From NCBI GenBank assembly GCA_964551305.1, contig CAZKBT010000007.1:1-64000 (forward strand): DNA of 64,000 nucleotides, read 5' to 3'. The first letter of the stretch is position 1. The number at the start of each line of letters is the position of its first letter. Shown here piece by piece: positions 34,886 to 43,184 of this stretch. The stretch is from JBAZDC01 sp041654595 (GTDB taxonomy: Bacteria; Pseudomonadota; Gammaproteobacteria; Burkholderiales; Burkholderiaceae_B). A program made the position numbers and the translations under genes. The notes beneath the pieces were generated by a model. That model was given only the letters and a program-made list of their open reading frames with translations, was not told where the DNA came from and ran no database searches.

Positions 34886-35545
34886 TTACCGCATGTTTCC
34901 CACGATGCTGGACCGGTTGTCCTGCATTTTCTTGATGAAATTGCTCATCACATCGTAGGCCTCATTCCGCTTGTTCGACAGGCTTTGCAGCCGCAGCGTT
35001 TCCGTCTGTTGGCTGTTGTTCAGACCGTCGATCATGCCCCTTACCTTCTCAATTGCGTACGACAATTGACCGAATTTGATGCCGCCCACTTCCCCCCAGG
35101 TTTCTTTCAAAGGGGCCAGGAACCAACTTCGCTTTTTCTCGCTGCATGTAGAGAATTTGATGAGACCTTGCGTGCCTGCAAGGTCCTTCGGACTCATTCC
35201 GGCCTCGTCGAACGCCTTTTGCAGTTCCGCCTTGACAGTCTCGGCCAACTTGGGATTTTTCTTTGCCGCATCCTTCCATCCCTTTTGATCGCGCATTTTA
35301 TGACTGCCGTCCGTGCCCTTGAAATATTTGCTTATGTCGTTCAACGTTACAAGCAAGTCATTCAATTTGCTTATTCGCTCGTTACGAGCCTTGATATGCT
35401 CGATCTGCTGGGCCAGTTGTGTTTCCAGCAATCTGGCGCGTTGCGACTCCACCACCAGCAACACCGTCTCCACATCCTGCTCTTGAATTTCCGACCGCGC
35501 CGCGGACGCGACCCAGCCAACGCCCGCTCCATGTATACCAACCAT
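34886..35545 (-). CDS. Bsp22 paralogue, second putative tip-filament protein
   Basis: A 219-residue homologue of Bsp22 at 33765-34352. LLETQLAQQIEHIKARNERISKLNDLL and the last ~40 residues (RGMIDGLNNSQQTETLRLQSLSNKRNEAYDVMSNFIKKMQDNRSSIVGNMR) are nearly the same in both. The centre differs: this copy carries an insertion of about 25 residues after LAGTQGLI that includes STCSEKKRSWF, with a cysteine that Bsp22 lacks. The ATG at 35545 follows GGGAG; ATG at 35560 is the alternative. It has its own BtrS-type promoter. Confidence 0.82.
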   Translation of the reverse strand: MVGIHGAGVGWVASAARSEIQEQDVETVLLVVESQRARLLETQLAQQIEHIKARNERISKLNDLLVTLNDISKYFKGTDGSHKMRDQKGWKDAAKKNPKLAETVKAELQKAFDEAGMSPKDLAGTQGLIKFSTCSEKKRSWFLAPLKETWGEVGGIKFGQLSYAIEKVRGMIDGLNNSQQTETLRLQSLSNKRNEAYDVMSNFIKKMQDNRSSIVGNMR

Positions 35546-35607
35546 TTCCGTCGCTCCCATTTACGAAAACAAGGTCGGTAACAAGCGATTACCGCCTCGC
35601 AAGATCA

Positions 35608-35633
35608 GTAACAACATACTGACTGCAGGTTCC
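35608..35633 (-). promoter_or_regulatory. Candidate BtrS promoter of the bsp22 paralogue
   Basis: On the minus strand GGAACC (35628-35633), 15 bases, GTTAC (35608-35612) followed by TGA, 63 bases from the ATG at 35545. It is divergent from the plus-strand site at 35694-35718 within the 300-base gap between the two core operons. Confidence 0.72.
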
Positions 35634-35693
35634 ATCCGCGACTGTAAGAATCAGCACTCTCAGTTGAAATACGTGAATTATCCCAGGCGAGAT

Positions 35694-35718
35694 GGAACTA
35701 TTCCAACCGTTTTGTTAC
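35694..35718 (+). promoter_or_regulatory. Candidate BtrS promoter of sctX-sctY-bscV-bscD
   Basis: GGAACT (35694-35699), 14 bases, GTTAC (35714-35718) followed by TCA, 127 bases before the ATG at 35846. Its GTTACTCA block matches that of the btrA site exactly. Confidence 0.7.
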
Positions 35719-35845
35719 TCACATACATTAAATAGTGTAGCCTTACGATACAACACTTTTAGCGCGGCATGAAGAATTGTTTCGCTACGACGCGGGCTGG
35801 CACGATACACTCCTCACTCTTGTCGTCGAATACCAAGGAGCCTTA

Positions 35846-36244
35846 ATGGCGGATCTGATAGGTCCAAAAACCGGTTTTGAGCAAAGCGTCAGCCCCGCCG
35901 CGCCCCAAGCGCGTGACCTGAAGACTCCGGTGCCCGCGACCGGCGGACAAGTGACGCCGGCGGCGGGCGACACGGGCATGACGGCTCTTGACAGGCTCCT
36001 GTCGCGCCCCGGACTCGACGATATGCTCATGCAGGCCCTGAGGCCGCGCGGCGTGGGAGCGGAGCTGCTGCGGCCATCCATTTTTTTCGACACGTTGAAA
36101 CGCACGCGCGTCGAACTGCGTCAACATGGCACCTCGCGCCCCAAGGATCGCCAGAGCATGGATAATGCGGCTGATCTTCTCGACGACGAAATCAAGCTGC
36201 AAGAACTCCTGTCGATGTATCGAAATGCACTGTTCCATGGATGA
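35846..36244 (+). CDS. sctX: Type III secretion protein SctX (YscX-like)
   Basis: A 132-residue protein starting MADLIGPKTGF after a perfect AAGGAG. A Pro/Ala-rich N-terminus (secretion signal type) is followed by GMTALDRLLSRPGLDDMLMQALRP and the C-terminus DNAADLLDDEIKLQELLSMYRNALFHG, which fits the YscX pattern ending in MYR.AL. The order X-Y-V equals yscX-yscY-yscV of the Ysc family, where X and Y form a complex required for export and X is an early substrate. ATGA overlap with sctY. Confidence 0.82.
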   Translation: MADLIGPKTGFEQSVSPAAPQARDLKTPVPATGGQVTPAAGDTGMTALDRLLSRPGLDDMLMQALRPRGVGAELLRPSIFFDTLKRTRVELRQHGTSRPKDRQSMDNAADLLDDEIKLQELLSMYRNALFHG

Positions 36245-36612
36245 TGACCCAAGATTCCACGTTTCCTCCATCCCAACTGCTTGAGCTGCTCGGGTTCCTT
36301 TTTCTGGAAAACAACCGCCCCGACAAAGCCGCCATTTTGTTCGAGGCCCTGAATGCGCTGGGTCAGGCCGAGCCTCGTCATCTGGCAAGCCTGGCCCTGG
36401 CCCTTCTGCGTACCGGTGACTCCTCGGCCGCGCTCAGGCATTTGGACAGGATCGCGCGCCGAGGGCCCATGGACGCCGCCTTCCATCTCATACGCGCGCA
36501 AGCATTGCTTGCCCTGAACCGGGAAGAAGAAGCCGCCGCCGCCATGCGCGCTTACATCGCGGGCGCGCAGGGCGACACGCCGACGCAACCACAAGAGACC
36601 ATCAGCCCATGA
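36241..36612 (+). CDS. sctY: Type III secretion chaperone SctY (YscY-like)
   Basis: A 123-residue TPR-type protein: QLLELLGFLFLENNRPDKAAILFEALNAL, PRHLASLALALLRTGDSSAALRHLDRIAR and AAFHLIRAQALLALNREEEAAAAMRAYIAG. In Ysc-type systems YscY binds YscX and the export gate protein SctV. Gene order X-Y-V and overlaps at both ends (ATGA) support the call. ATG at 36241 or the next codon may be used. Confidence 0.83.
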   Translation: MMTQDSTFPPSQLLELLGFLFLENNRPDKAAILFEALNALGQAEPRHLASLALALLRTGDSSAALRHLDRIARRGPMDAAFHLIRAQALLALNREEEAAAAMRAYIAGAQGDTPTQPQETISP

Positions 36613-38693
36613 GCGCCCTGCTTCGTGCCGTTACGCTACTGACCAGCCGCAACGACATCGTTCTGGCCGTCCTGATCGTATCCATCATTTTCATGATGAT
36701 CCTGCCGCTGCCGACGACGCTGGTCGACGCGCTGATCGGCGCCAACATGACGATATCGGCCATCTTGTTGATGGTGGCCATGTATCTGCCTTCACCCCTG
36801 TCCTTTTCCTCGTTCCCGTCCGTATTGCTGATCACCACCCTTTTTCGGCTCGGCATATCCATCGCGACCACCCGCCTGATCCTGCTTCAAGGTGATGCGG
36901 GCCACATCATTGAAACATTTGGAAACTTCGTGGTCGGCGGCAATCTCATCGTGGGGCTGGTCGTTTTCCTGATCCTCACCATCGTCCAGTTCGTGGTCAT
37001 CACCAAAGGCGCCGAGCGCGTCGCCGAAGTCGCAGCCCGTTTCTCTCTGGACGCCATGCCCGGCAAGCAGATGTCCATCGACGCCGACCTGCGCGCGGGA
37101 ACCATCGAGATGGAGGAGGCCAGGCTGCGGCGCAGCCTGGTCGAAAAAGAAAGCCAGCTGTACGGCGCCATGGACGGCGCCATGAAGTTCGTCAAAGGCG
37201 ACGCCATAGCGGGGCTGATCATCGTCGCCGTGAACCTATTGGGCGGCATACTGATCGGGACCATGCAGCGCGGCCTGACCGCCGGCGAAGCGGTGCAGAT
37301 CTATTCGATCCTGACGATAGGCGATGGTCTCATCGCGCAGATTCCAGCCCTGTTCATCGCTATCTGCGCCGGCATCATCGTCACCCGGGTCCAGGCCGGC
37401 AGCGAGCCTTCCAACGTGGGCAAGGACATCGGCGCCCAGGTTCTGGCCCAACCCCGGGCATTGATCATCGCCGCGGCGATAGCGGTGGGCATGGCGCTGA
37501 TTCCGGGAATGCCGACTGGCATATTCCTGACGCTTGCCGTGGTAGTGGGCACGATAGGTATCGTCTTGATGCGGGCGAACCAGCAAACCAAGAAAGTCGG
37601 CCAACCCGGGCAGGAAAGCGCCGGCGGCGGGGACGCCTGGCCCGAAACCGGCCAGGCCGACGGCGGCACCGACTTCGCTCCCACGCTGCCGCTGATGCTC
37701 GACGTAGCCGCGAACCTGCAAACCTTCCTGAAAGCCAACGAGCTGAACAACGAGTTGCAGAAGGTGCGGCGCGCCCTTTATTTCGACCTGGGCGTACCCT
37801 TTCCCGACATTCGCGCGCGTTTCAATAAACGACTCGCCGATGACACTTACCACATCCTGCTGTCGGAGGTTCCCGTGGTGCAGGGCCATCTGAAGCCGGG
37901 CCACGTCATTGTGCGCGACACGCCCAATAATCTGCGCATTTTGCAGCTTTCGGTCGAAACCGGCGCAAACTTTCTCCCCCAGATACCTTCGTTATGGGTA
38001 GCTGACACGGAGATTCCCACGCTGGAATCCGCCGGTGTGCCCTATATGGACAGCAACCAGATACTGAGCTGGCATCTGGCGTATGTCATGCAAAAGTATG
38101 CGTCCGACTTCATCGGCATCCAGGAAACGCGGTCTCTGCTGACCGCCATGGAAACGCATTTTCCCGACTTGAGCAAGGAAGTGCTCCGCGTCATGCCCGC
38201 CCAGAAGATCGCGGAAATCCTGCAGCGCATGGTTTCCGAAGGTATTTCGATACGCAACCTGCGCACGGTCTTGGAAGCGTTGATCGAATGGGGCCAAAAA
38301 GAAAAAGACACGGTACTGCTGACGGAATACGTCCGTATCGCCCTCAAGCGGCATATCAGCCACAAATATTCCAGCGGCCAGAATCTGCTGCCTGCCTATC
38401 TGCTGGCGCCCGTGGTGGAAGACACCGTACGCAATGCCATTCGCCAAACCTCGGCAGGCAGTTACTTGGCCCTGGATCCGAGCACAGGAAAAACCCTGCT
38501 CGAGAATATCAAGAAGGCCGTCGGCCCCTTGACGCAATCACAAAAGCCCGTTCTACTCACTTCCATGGACATTCGCCGGTACGTGCGCAAGCTGATCGAG
38601 CAGGATCTCTATGAATTGCCGGTCCTGTCCTACCAAGAATTGACCCAGGAAATCAATGTCCAGCCCTTGGCCCGCATTGAACTGCAAGCATGA
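36609..38693 (+). CDS. bscV: Type III export gate protein BscV/BcrD (SctV)
   Basis: A 694-residue FHIPEP/LcrD family protein that forms the nonameric export gate. Seven to eight N-terminal helices lie to ~320, including PSVLLITTLFRLGISIATTRLILL and the FHIPEP-type loop GAERVAEVAARFSLDAMPGKQMSIDADLRAG at ~138-168. The cytoplasmic domain from ~360 contains LGVPFPDIRARF and ends QPLARIELQA. ATGA overlaps with sctY and bscD. Full length. Confidence 0.97.
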   Translation: MSALLRAVTLLTSRNDIVLAVLIVSIIFMMILPLPTTLVDALIGANMTISAILLMVAMYLPSPLSFSSFPSVLLITTLFRLGISIATTRLILLQGDAGHIIETFGNFVVGGNLIVGLVVFLILTIVQFVVITKGAERVAEVAARFSLDAMPGKQMSIDADLRAGTIEMEEARLRRSLVEKESQLYGAMDGAMKFVKGDAIAGLIIVAVNLLGGILIGTMQRGLTAGEAVQIYSILTIGDGLIAQIPALFIAICAGIIVTRVQAGSEPSNVGKDIGAQVLAQPRALIIAAAIAVGMALIPGMPTGIFLTLAVVVGTIGIVLMRANQQTKKVGQPGQESAGGGDAWPETGQADGGTDFAPTLPLMLDVAANLQTFLKANELNNELQKVRRALYFDLGVPFPDIRARFNKRLADDTYHILLSEVPVVQGHLKPGHVIVRDTPNNLRILQLSVETGANFLPQIPSLWVADTEIPTLESAGVPYMDSNQILSWHLAYVMQKYASDFIGIQETRSLLTAMETHFPDLSKEVLRVMPAQKIAEILQRMVSEGISIRNLRTVLEALIEWGQKEKDTVLLTEYVRIALKRHISHKYSSGQNLLPAYLLAPVVEDTVRNAIRQTSAGSYLALDPSTGKTLLENIKKAVGPLTQSQKPVLLTSMDIRRYVRKLIEQDLYELPVLSYQELTQEINVQPLARIELQA

Positions 38694-40036
38694 CCGAGGC
38701 AGCACATTCAGAATTCGCCGCTCCCGACGATGCGCTCGAGCTGCGTATTCTTTCAGGCACGCAGACGGGAGCGCACGCACCCGTCCAACATGGCCAGTGC
38801 ATCGGTACGACGATGGACTGCGACTTCATCCTGGCCGCCACACCCACGCCCATCGAAGCCAGCCCGCTGTTTTTGTTCGACGATGCATGGAGCATAGGCC
38901 GGGAAAGCGTCCAGGCGGCGCTGAACCAGCCCGTGCTCTTCGGCTCCGTCTGGCTGACTATCGCGCGGGCCGGCCAGCCTTGGGTTCAAGCGCCCGACCC
39001 GATACCAACACCCACCACGGACAATGCCGATATGTCGTCCGAACCCGAAAATCAGAATGAATCGCCGGCACCGGACACGCCGCAATCGGAAACCGCTGCG
39101 CCGGACGGCATCCTCGCAAAAAATCCGCCGCCCGACAGAAAGAACCGCGTGATCTACCTGAGCATCCTCGCGTGCCTGCTGGTCGCCATGGCGGCCAGCG
39201 CCGCGCTTTTATCGAAACGCTCGGCAAACGGCACACTCGTCCAGGGAGATGCCGCCGCCGAGCGGGACCTGGCGATCCAGGCTTCGATACGAAAGATCGA
39301 CGAAGCGCTGGCCTCGCTCGGCGTATCGGACAGACTGACCGCGGTCCGACAGGCCAACGGTACCGTTCTGGTCAGCGGCTGGACGCGCACCGCCGAAGAA
39401 CGCGACAAAGTCGCGCTCGCCATGACGCGCATATGGCCCATGCCCGGCTTGGGCATCCAGGTCGAAGACGAGATCGTCCAGCGCATCGACGCCGCGTTGG
39501 CCGCTCAGCCGGTCTACTACGACGCCCACTACATGGATAACGGCAAAGTCCGGATCGAAGGCGTCGCGCTCGACCAGGACCATCTCGATCGCGTCCTGAA
39601 CATACTGCGCACCCAGTTCCCGGGCCTGACCGTCGACTCGGCATCCATCATGCTGGCCGACGACGTTCAGAAGCGCTTGCTGGGAAAATTGCTCGCCGCA
39701 GGCTTTACCGACGCCAGCCTGGCGTGGCAGGAAAAAAAGCTGGTCGTGACCGCCACGGTACAGAATAGAGCCCAGTACAGCGCCCTACAGGCGTTGATAG
39801 CCGACTTCAACGACACCCACGGACCTATTGCCAGACTGTCAGCGTCGGGAAACATCGACAATCGGGATGCGCCTTTCGAGATTCGCACGATCGTAAGCGG
39901 CGCGCAGCCGTATATCGTCCTTGCGAACGGCCAAAAAATTCTGGTCGGCGGCAGCCATGACGGCTATCGTCTGGAAGCGATCGAACCACGGCGCATCATT
40001 CTGCAATCGGACGAGCGTATCGTCATCGAGCGTTGA
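38690..40036 (+). CDS. bscD: Type III outer inner-membrane ring protein BscD (SctD)
   Basis: A 448-residue YscD/PrgH family protein. The cytoplasmic FHA-type domain is at ~10-105, one transmembrane helix RVIYLSILACLLVAMAASAALL at ~146-167, and three to four small periplasmic ring-building/BON-like repeats to ~380 (for example LTAVRQANGTVLVSGWTRTAEERDKV). The C-terminus is a beta-rich piece ending QSDERIVIER. The start overlaps bscV by ATGA. Confidence 0.93.
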   Translation: MTEAAHSEFAAPDDALELRILSGTQTGAHAPVQHGQCIGTTMDCDFILAATPTPIEASPLFLFDDAWSIGRESVQAALNQPVLFGSVWLTIARAGQPWVQAPDPIPTPTTDNADMSSEPENQNESPAPDTPQSETAAPDGILAKNPPPDRKNRVIYLSILACLLVAMAASAALLSKRSANGTLVQGDAAAERDLAIQASIRKIDEALASLGVSDRLTAVRQANGTVLVSGWTRTAEERDKVALAMTRIWPMPGLGIQVEDEIVQRIDAALAAQPVYYDAHYMDNGKVRIEGVALDQDHLDRVLNILRTQFPGLTVDSASIMLADDVQKRLLGKLLAAGFTDASLAWQEKKLVVTATVQNRAQYSALQALIADFNDTHGPIARLSASGNIDNRDAPFEIRTIVSGAQPYIVLANGQKILVGGSHDGYRLEAIEPRRIILQSDERIVIER

Positions 40037-40047
40037 TCCAGGCCAAG

Positions 40048-40075
40048 GGAACTATCGTGACGCACTTGCCACCAA
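40048..40075 (+). promoter_or_regulatory. Hrp-box-like element before bscE-bscF
   Basis: GGAACT (40048-40053), 15 bases, CCACCAA (40069-40075), 65 bases before the bscE ATG. This fits the HrpL-type consensus GGAACC-N15/16-CCACNNA and shares only the first block with the other sites of this island. A 7-base-pair inverted repeat (GACCATA/TATGGTC, 40096-40113) follows. Could be a variant promoter or chance. Confidence 0.35.
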
Positions 40076-40140
40076 TACTTAACTACCGTAGCATTGACCA
40101 TATGAGTATGGTCCAGCACACTTTATAAAGCACTCGTTTC

Positions 40141-40368
40141 ATGCAAGAAGCCATCATCGACCTGGAAGCCCGCTTGGCGGGGCCCGAAGGCGGCGCATTG
40201 CGCTCCCAGATTCGGCAGGCTCTTCACACTGCAGAGTCCCGGCTTCGGGCGAATGTAAAACAGGGGCTGTCCCCTGCGGATTTTCAGGTCAGCACGGCAT
40301 TGGCCGACGCGTTCCTGGCTGCGCAGGAAATATTGGACAGGCATTCCTCATCGGGCAAGACTTCGTAA
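40141..40368 (+). CDS. bscE: Small type III protein BscE (YscE-like needle co-chaperone)
   Basis: A 75-residue helical protein (IIDLEARLAGPEGGALRSQIRQALHTAESRLRANVKQGLSPADFQVSTALADAFLAAQEILD) matching YscE in size, two-helix pattern and position just before the needle gene. YscE-type proteins, with an SctG partner, keep the needle subunit soluble. The 105-base gap after bscD suggests a separate promoter or processing. Confidence 0.8.
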   Translation: MQEAIIDLEARLAGPEGGALRSQIRQALHTAESRLRANVKQGLSPADFQVSTALADAFLAAQEILDRHSSSGKTS

Positions 40369-40393
40369 ACCGGTTCTAAATCAGGAGATCATC

Positions 40394-40660
40394 ATGGCGG
40401 AAATCACCCCAGTCGGCTCAGGTGGAATGAGTCTCAGCTATCTCAACGAGACTGTATACCAGGGAATGCGCGCTTATGAGGTCAAGCTGCGCGAAACTTT
40501 GGCGAGAATCGGCAATAATCCCGACGGCTCCGTCTCTCAGACGGACCTGCTGATGATGCAGCAGGAAGTCCAGCAATGGACGATGATGGTCGATGTTCAG
40601 AGCACGATCACCAAGCAAATCTCGGACTCGCTGAAAAGCGTCATCCAGAAATCCGCCTGA
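40394..40660 (+). CDS. bscF: Type III needle protein BscF (SctF)
   Basis: An 88-residue needle subunit of the YscF/PrgI/MxiH family: two helices with a loop at NNPDGSVSQTDLLMMQQEVQQWTMMVDVQSTITKQISDSLKSVIQK, the conserved C-terminal helix. AGGAG lies before the ATG at 40394. Last gene of the rightward operon, followed by a strong terminator. Confidence 0.93.
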   Translation: MAEITPVGSGGMSLSYLNETVYQGMRAYEVKLRETLARIGNNPDGSVSQTDLLMMQQEVQQWTMMVDVQSTITKQISDSLKSVIQKSA

Positions 40661-40677
40661 CGCCCCCATCCCGCTGC

Positions 40678-40735
40678 GGCGGCGCGCCAGCGCGCGCCGC
40701 CGGCGGTCCGACATCGATCTGTCGGGCCGCCTTTT
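40678..40735 (+). terminator. Double-hairpin terminator after bscF
   Basis: First hairpin: GGCGGCGCGC (40678-40687) with GCGCGCCGCC (40692-40701), loop CAGC. Second: GGCGGTCCGACA (40702-40713) with TGTCGGGCCGCC (40720-40731), 12 pairs with one G-U, loop TCGATC, followed by TTTT. The second is a textbook rho-independent terminator, with the convergent effector gene ending nine bases later. Confidence 0.88.
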
Positions 40736-40743
40736 CAACGCGC

Positions 40744-42180
40744 TTACGCCAGCGCGAGATGCACTTCCGCACCGCGCCGTTCGATACCCAGATGATCGGA
40801 TTGCCAGCCCAAGCGGCTGCAGGCTATCTGAATGTTCATTTCGAGCTCTTCCGCCATCCGGCCGAGCTCCGAGCGATCCGTCTTGTCGTCATGCGGCTGT
40901 TCCGCCCAAGCTTTTACATCCACGACGAAGCTCATGATGAACGGCAGGCCCGTATGCTTGGCCTGCTCCTTCATGGCGGATTGAGATTTGGCCAGTAAAG
41001 GCACGTCCGCTCCCAGCGCACGAGCACGCTTGGCCAGCTCGATAAACGGCTCGTAAACGGGTTTCTTGAGCATCCCCTTGTGCGCGTGTTCCTGGCGCAC
41101 GGATTCCGTCGCCGATTCGCTGGGGCCGCTTCGGGTCTGCAAAAAGTTGAACATGTGTCCGATATTGCGTCCCACAGCGCTGATGAAACGTCCGGCCTTC
41201 ACATCGGTTTCATGCGGCTCCGTTGCGCCGAACAAAGACGGGCAACCCACGCTCTCGAATTTCACGTACGTTTCGCCGTTGGTCAGCCGGTCAAACAGGA
41301 TGCACCCGCCCTTGCCGGGGAAACGGCTGCTGTAATCCTCGATTCCCATCTGGGCTGGTTTGCCCGACAACGAAAACAGTCCGAACAACTTATACCGATC
41401 TTGCGTGGCGCTTCGCTCAGTTATATGAGTCGACATGCGCGTGGAGCTCGTCGGGGCTTGGCTCAGGAAAGTATAAAGCTTATGGTCGGGATCCTTGAGG
41501 ATAAATCCGCCGCTCGACGCCACGGAACCCTCGACTCCGTCGGGCCGCGTCTCATCCCGCTGCGCCGCCATCGCCATCATGTACCAGGAAAGCGCCCTGC
41601 TGGTGTATATGCCGCTCTTGACTGTAAAGTCGCCGTTCTCGGAAGGCACCTTGAGCGCACCCTCCCTCTTAAGTGTCTCCACGTCGGTCGTTTTCAAGGC
41701 CGATGACAGCCGCTCTCCCACGGCAACCAGCTCCCGGATTTCTTCGCGTCCAAGCGGGCTGCCGTTCTTCTGCGCATGGTCCTGCAATCGGGAGAGCACC
41801 GCACCGTCCATCGCCAGGCTGTTCCCATCGCGGGGCACGCCCAGGGCACTTATCATATCGGCATTGCTCAGCCTGAATGCCGCCTCAACACGCGCCTCAC
41901 GCGCCGTCGACGAGAATATGCCCGTCAAGGCGTTGGCAAGACGACCGAATACATGAGAAGCCTTGGACCAGAACCCGCCGACGCTCCCGGCGCCCTGAAT
42001 CACCTGGTTTCGTTGCGTACCATCGCCGGCCCTTACCTGCTTGTCCTCAAACATGGGGGAAACGCCGCGACTGCGCGGTTCGATCGATGCGCGATGATTG
42101 GAGGAATCTTGCGGCTCAGCCGGCACGCTATCCATCGTTCCATGGCCTTTTACCACTGTATCCGTCATTGTCAGCTTCAT
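40744..42180 (-). CDS. Putative type III effector (478 residues) sharing a module with the 825-residue effector
   Basis: Not recognised by name. MKLTMTDTVVKGHG starts at 42180 after AAGGAGCC; the longer open frame is rejected. Residues 1-95 look like a secretion and chaperone-binding region, ~111-320 align in order with ~549-745 of the protein at 11621-14098 (ALG, VLS, EEI, GE.L, T..AL, DP.KL, APT, I.DY/ID, FPG), and ~320-478 are unique helical sequence. It lies 13 bases after a CesT-type chaperone gene, under a candidate BtrS promoter. Activity unknown; no catalytic motif is evident. Confidence 0.75.
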   Translation of the reverse strand: MKLTMTDTVVKGHGTMDSVPAEPQDSSNHRASIEPRSRGVSPMFEDKQVRAGDGTQRNQVIQGAGSVGGFWSKASHVFGRLANALTGIFSSTAREARVEAAFRLSNADMISALGVPRDGNSLAMDGAVLSRLQDHAQKNGSPLGREEIRELVAVGERLSSALKTTDVETLKREGALKVPSENGDFTVKSGIYTSRALSWYMMAMAAQRDETRPDGVEGSVASSGGFILKDPDHKLYTFLSQAPTSSTRMSTHITERSATQDRYKLFGLFSLSGKPAQMGIEDYSSRFPGKGGCILFDRLTNGETYVKFESVGCPSLFGATEPHETDVKAGRFISAVGRNIGHMFNFLQTRSGPSESATESVRQEHAHKGMLKKPVYEPFIELAKRARALGADVPLLAKSQSAMKEQAKHTGLPFIMSFVVDVKAWAEQPHDDKTDRSELGRMAEELEMNIQIACSRLGWQSDHLGIERRGAEVHLALA

Positions 42181-42193
42181 GGAGGCTCCTTTT

Positions 42194-42643
42194 TCAAGCT
42201 TGCAACAAAAACGATTCAGACCCCGAGTCGGTCCGTTTCCCAGCCAGAACGTCGGCCCAGAAGTCCGCCGTCTCGGCAAACGCCTCGAGAGCGCCGGCCA
42301 AGTGGTCGGCCTGCAATCGCTCCAAGGGCAAGCGTGCCGCCAGCACGACATTCCCGGTATTGCGCTGGAGCCCGAGTACGGCGCCGCCGGTGCCCGCCCA
42401 AAGATGGTTCGCCTCCAGCAACAGCCGGTAAAAGCCGAGCTCTCGGCCTGAAGGCACGCCACCCAACACAGCGAAAAACACGATGTCGCCATCGACGGGA
42501 TCATTTACGTCATAAGGTTCATAACTGAAGCCGATGACGCGTTCGCCGATGATCAACTCTTCCGTGGAAAGCAAATCGTCCGCGGATTCGAGACCGACCT
42601 CAAACGCCAATTCCGACAGAATCGCCTTGTAACGTGCCGTCAT
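42194..42643 (-). CDS. CesT-family type III chaperone of the 478-residue effector
   Basis: A 149-residue class I chaperone: GDIVFFAVLGGVPSG, LLLEANHLWAGTGGAVLGLQRNTGNVVLAARL and the C-terminal helix LAGALEAFAETADFWADVLAGKR. It closely resembles the chaperone at 14118-14543 throughout, including DLLSTEELII versus DLLATQEVVI. AAAGGAG precedes the ATG at 42643. Directly upstream of its likely client. Confidence 0.88.
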   Translation of the reverse strand: MTARYKAILSELAFEVGLESADDLLSTEELIIGERVIGFSYEPYDVNDPVDGDIVFFAVLGGVPSGRELGFYRLLLEANHLWAGTGGAVLGLQRNTGNVVLAARLPLERLQADHLAGALEAFAETADFWADVLAGKRTDSGSESFLLQA

Positions 42644-42691
42644 ACTTACTCCTTTGAAAAAATTATATGGAGGCTTTTCGATATAGAGTAT

Positions 42692-42717
42692 GTAACGGCC
42701 AAGTTGGTTCCGGTTCC
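42692..42717 (-). promoter_or_regulatory. Candidate BtrS promoter, right-arm chaperone/effector cassette
   Basis: On the minus strand GGAACC (42712-42717), 15 bases, GTTAC (42692-42696), 49 bases from the ATG at 42643. A second GGAACC directly follows the first, at 42706-42711. Confidence 0.68.
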
Positions 42718-42749
42718 GAGGTTCGGAAAAAAATAAATGACGAAAACAG

Positions 42750-43184
42750 TTAAACGATACCTCTCATGTGCGTCATGCGCGGGCCGTCGGGACTATCCTG
42801 CGCGCTCTGGAGATGGCGTTCCCATCGCTCGGCTTCGACGATCAACTTATCCAGCAATTCAAGCACGTCGTGAGCGCGGGCGGAAGACAACTCGACCGCG
42901 ACCTGGGCGCAAGGATGCCCCTCCGGCGTTCTCGCCAACACAATGCCGCCCGCAGCCTGCGCATAGTTCGCCCGCAAAAACACGGCATCCGGCGTTGGAT
43001 GGCCGGATTGCACAGCTATGCGGCACGAAATCAACAAGTAACCACGAGGATGGCCCATCAGATGAACGACATGGCGACGATCGAACACAAGCTGACAAAG
43101 CCCGTCCTGGTCCGTACAAAGACTTTCAATCCCAAGCAAGCTTCCAAGCTCTGAGAGCAATATGCTCAATACACGCTCCGACAT
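42750..43184 (-). CDS. CesT-like type III chaperone without an adjacent effector
   Basis: A 144-residue protein with a class I chaperone pattern: SERVLSILLSELGSLLGIESL, LVFDRRHVVHLMGHPRGYLLISCRI, DAVFLRANYAQAAGGIVLARTPEGHPCAQVAVEL and a final long helix. The ATG at 43184 follows AGGAGAAG and is preferred over 43205. It is on the same strand and 106 bases upstream of the chaperone at 42194-42643, so read-through is possible, but no BtrS-type box is seen before it. Client unknown; it could serve an effector elsewhere, such as a BteA homologue. Confidence 0.7.
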   Translation of the reverse strand: MSERVLSILLSELGSLLGIESLCTDQDGLCQLVFDRRHVVHLMGHPRGYLLISCRIAVQSGHPTPDAVFLRANYAQAAGGIVLARTPEGHPCAQVAVELSSARAHDVLELLDKLIVEAERWERHLQSAQDSPDGPRMTHMRGIV

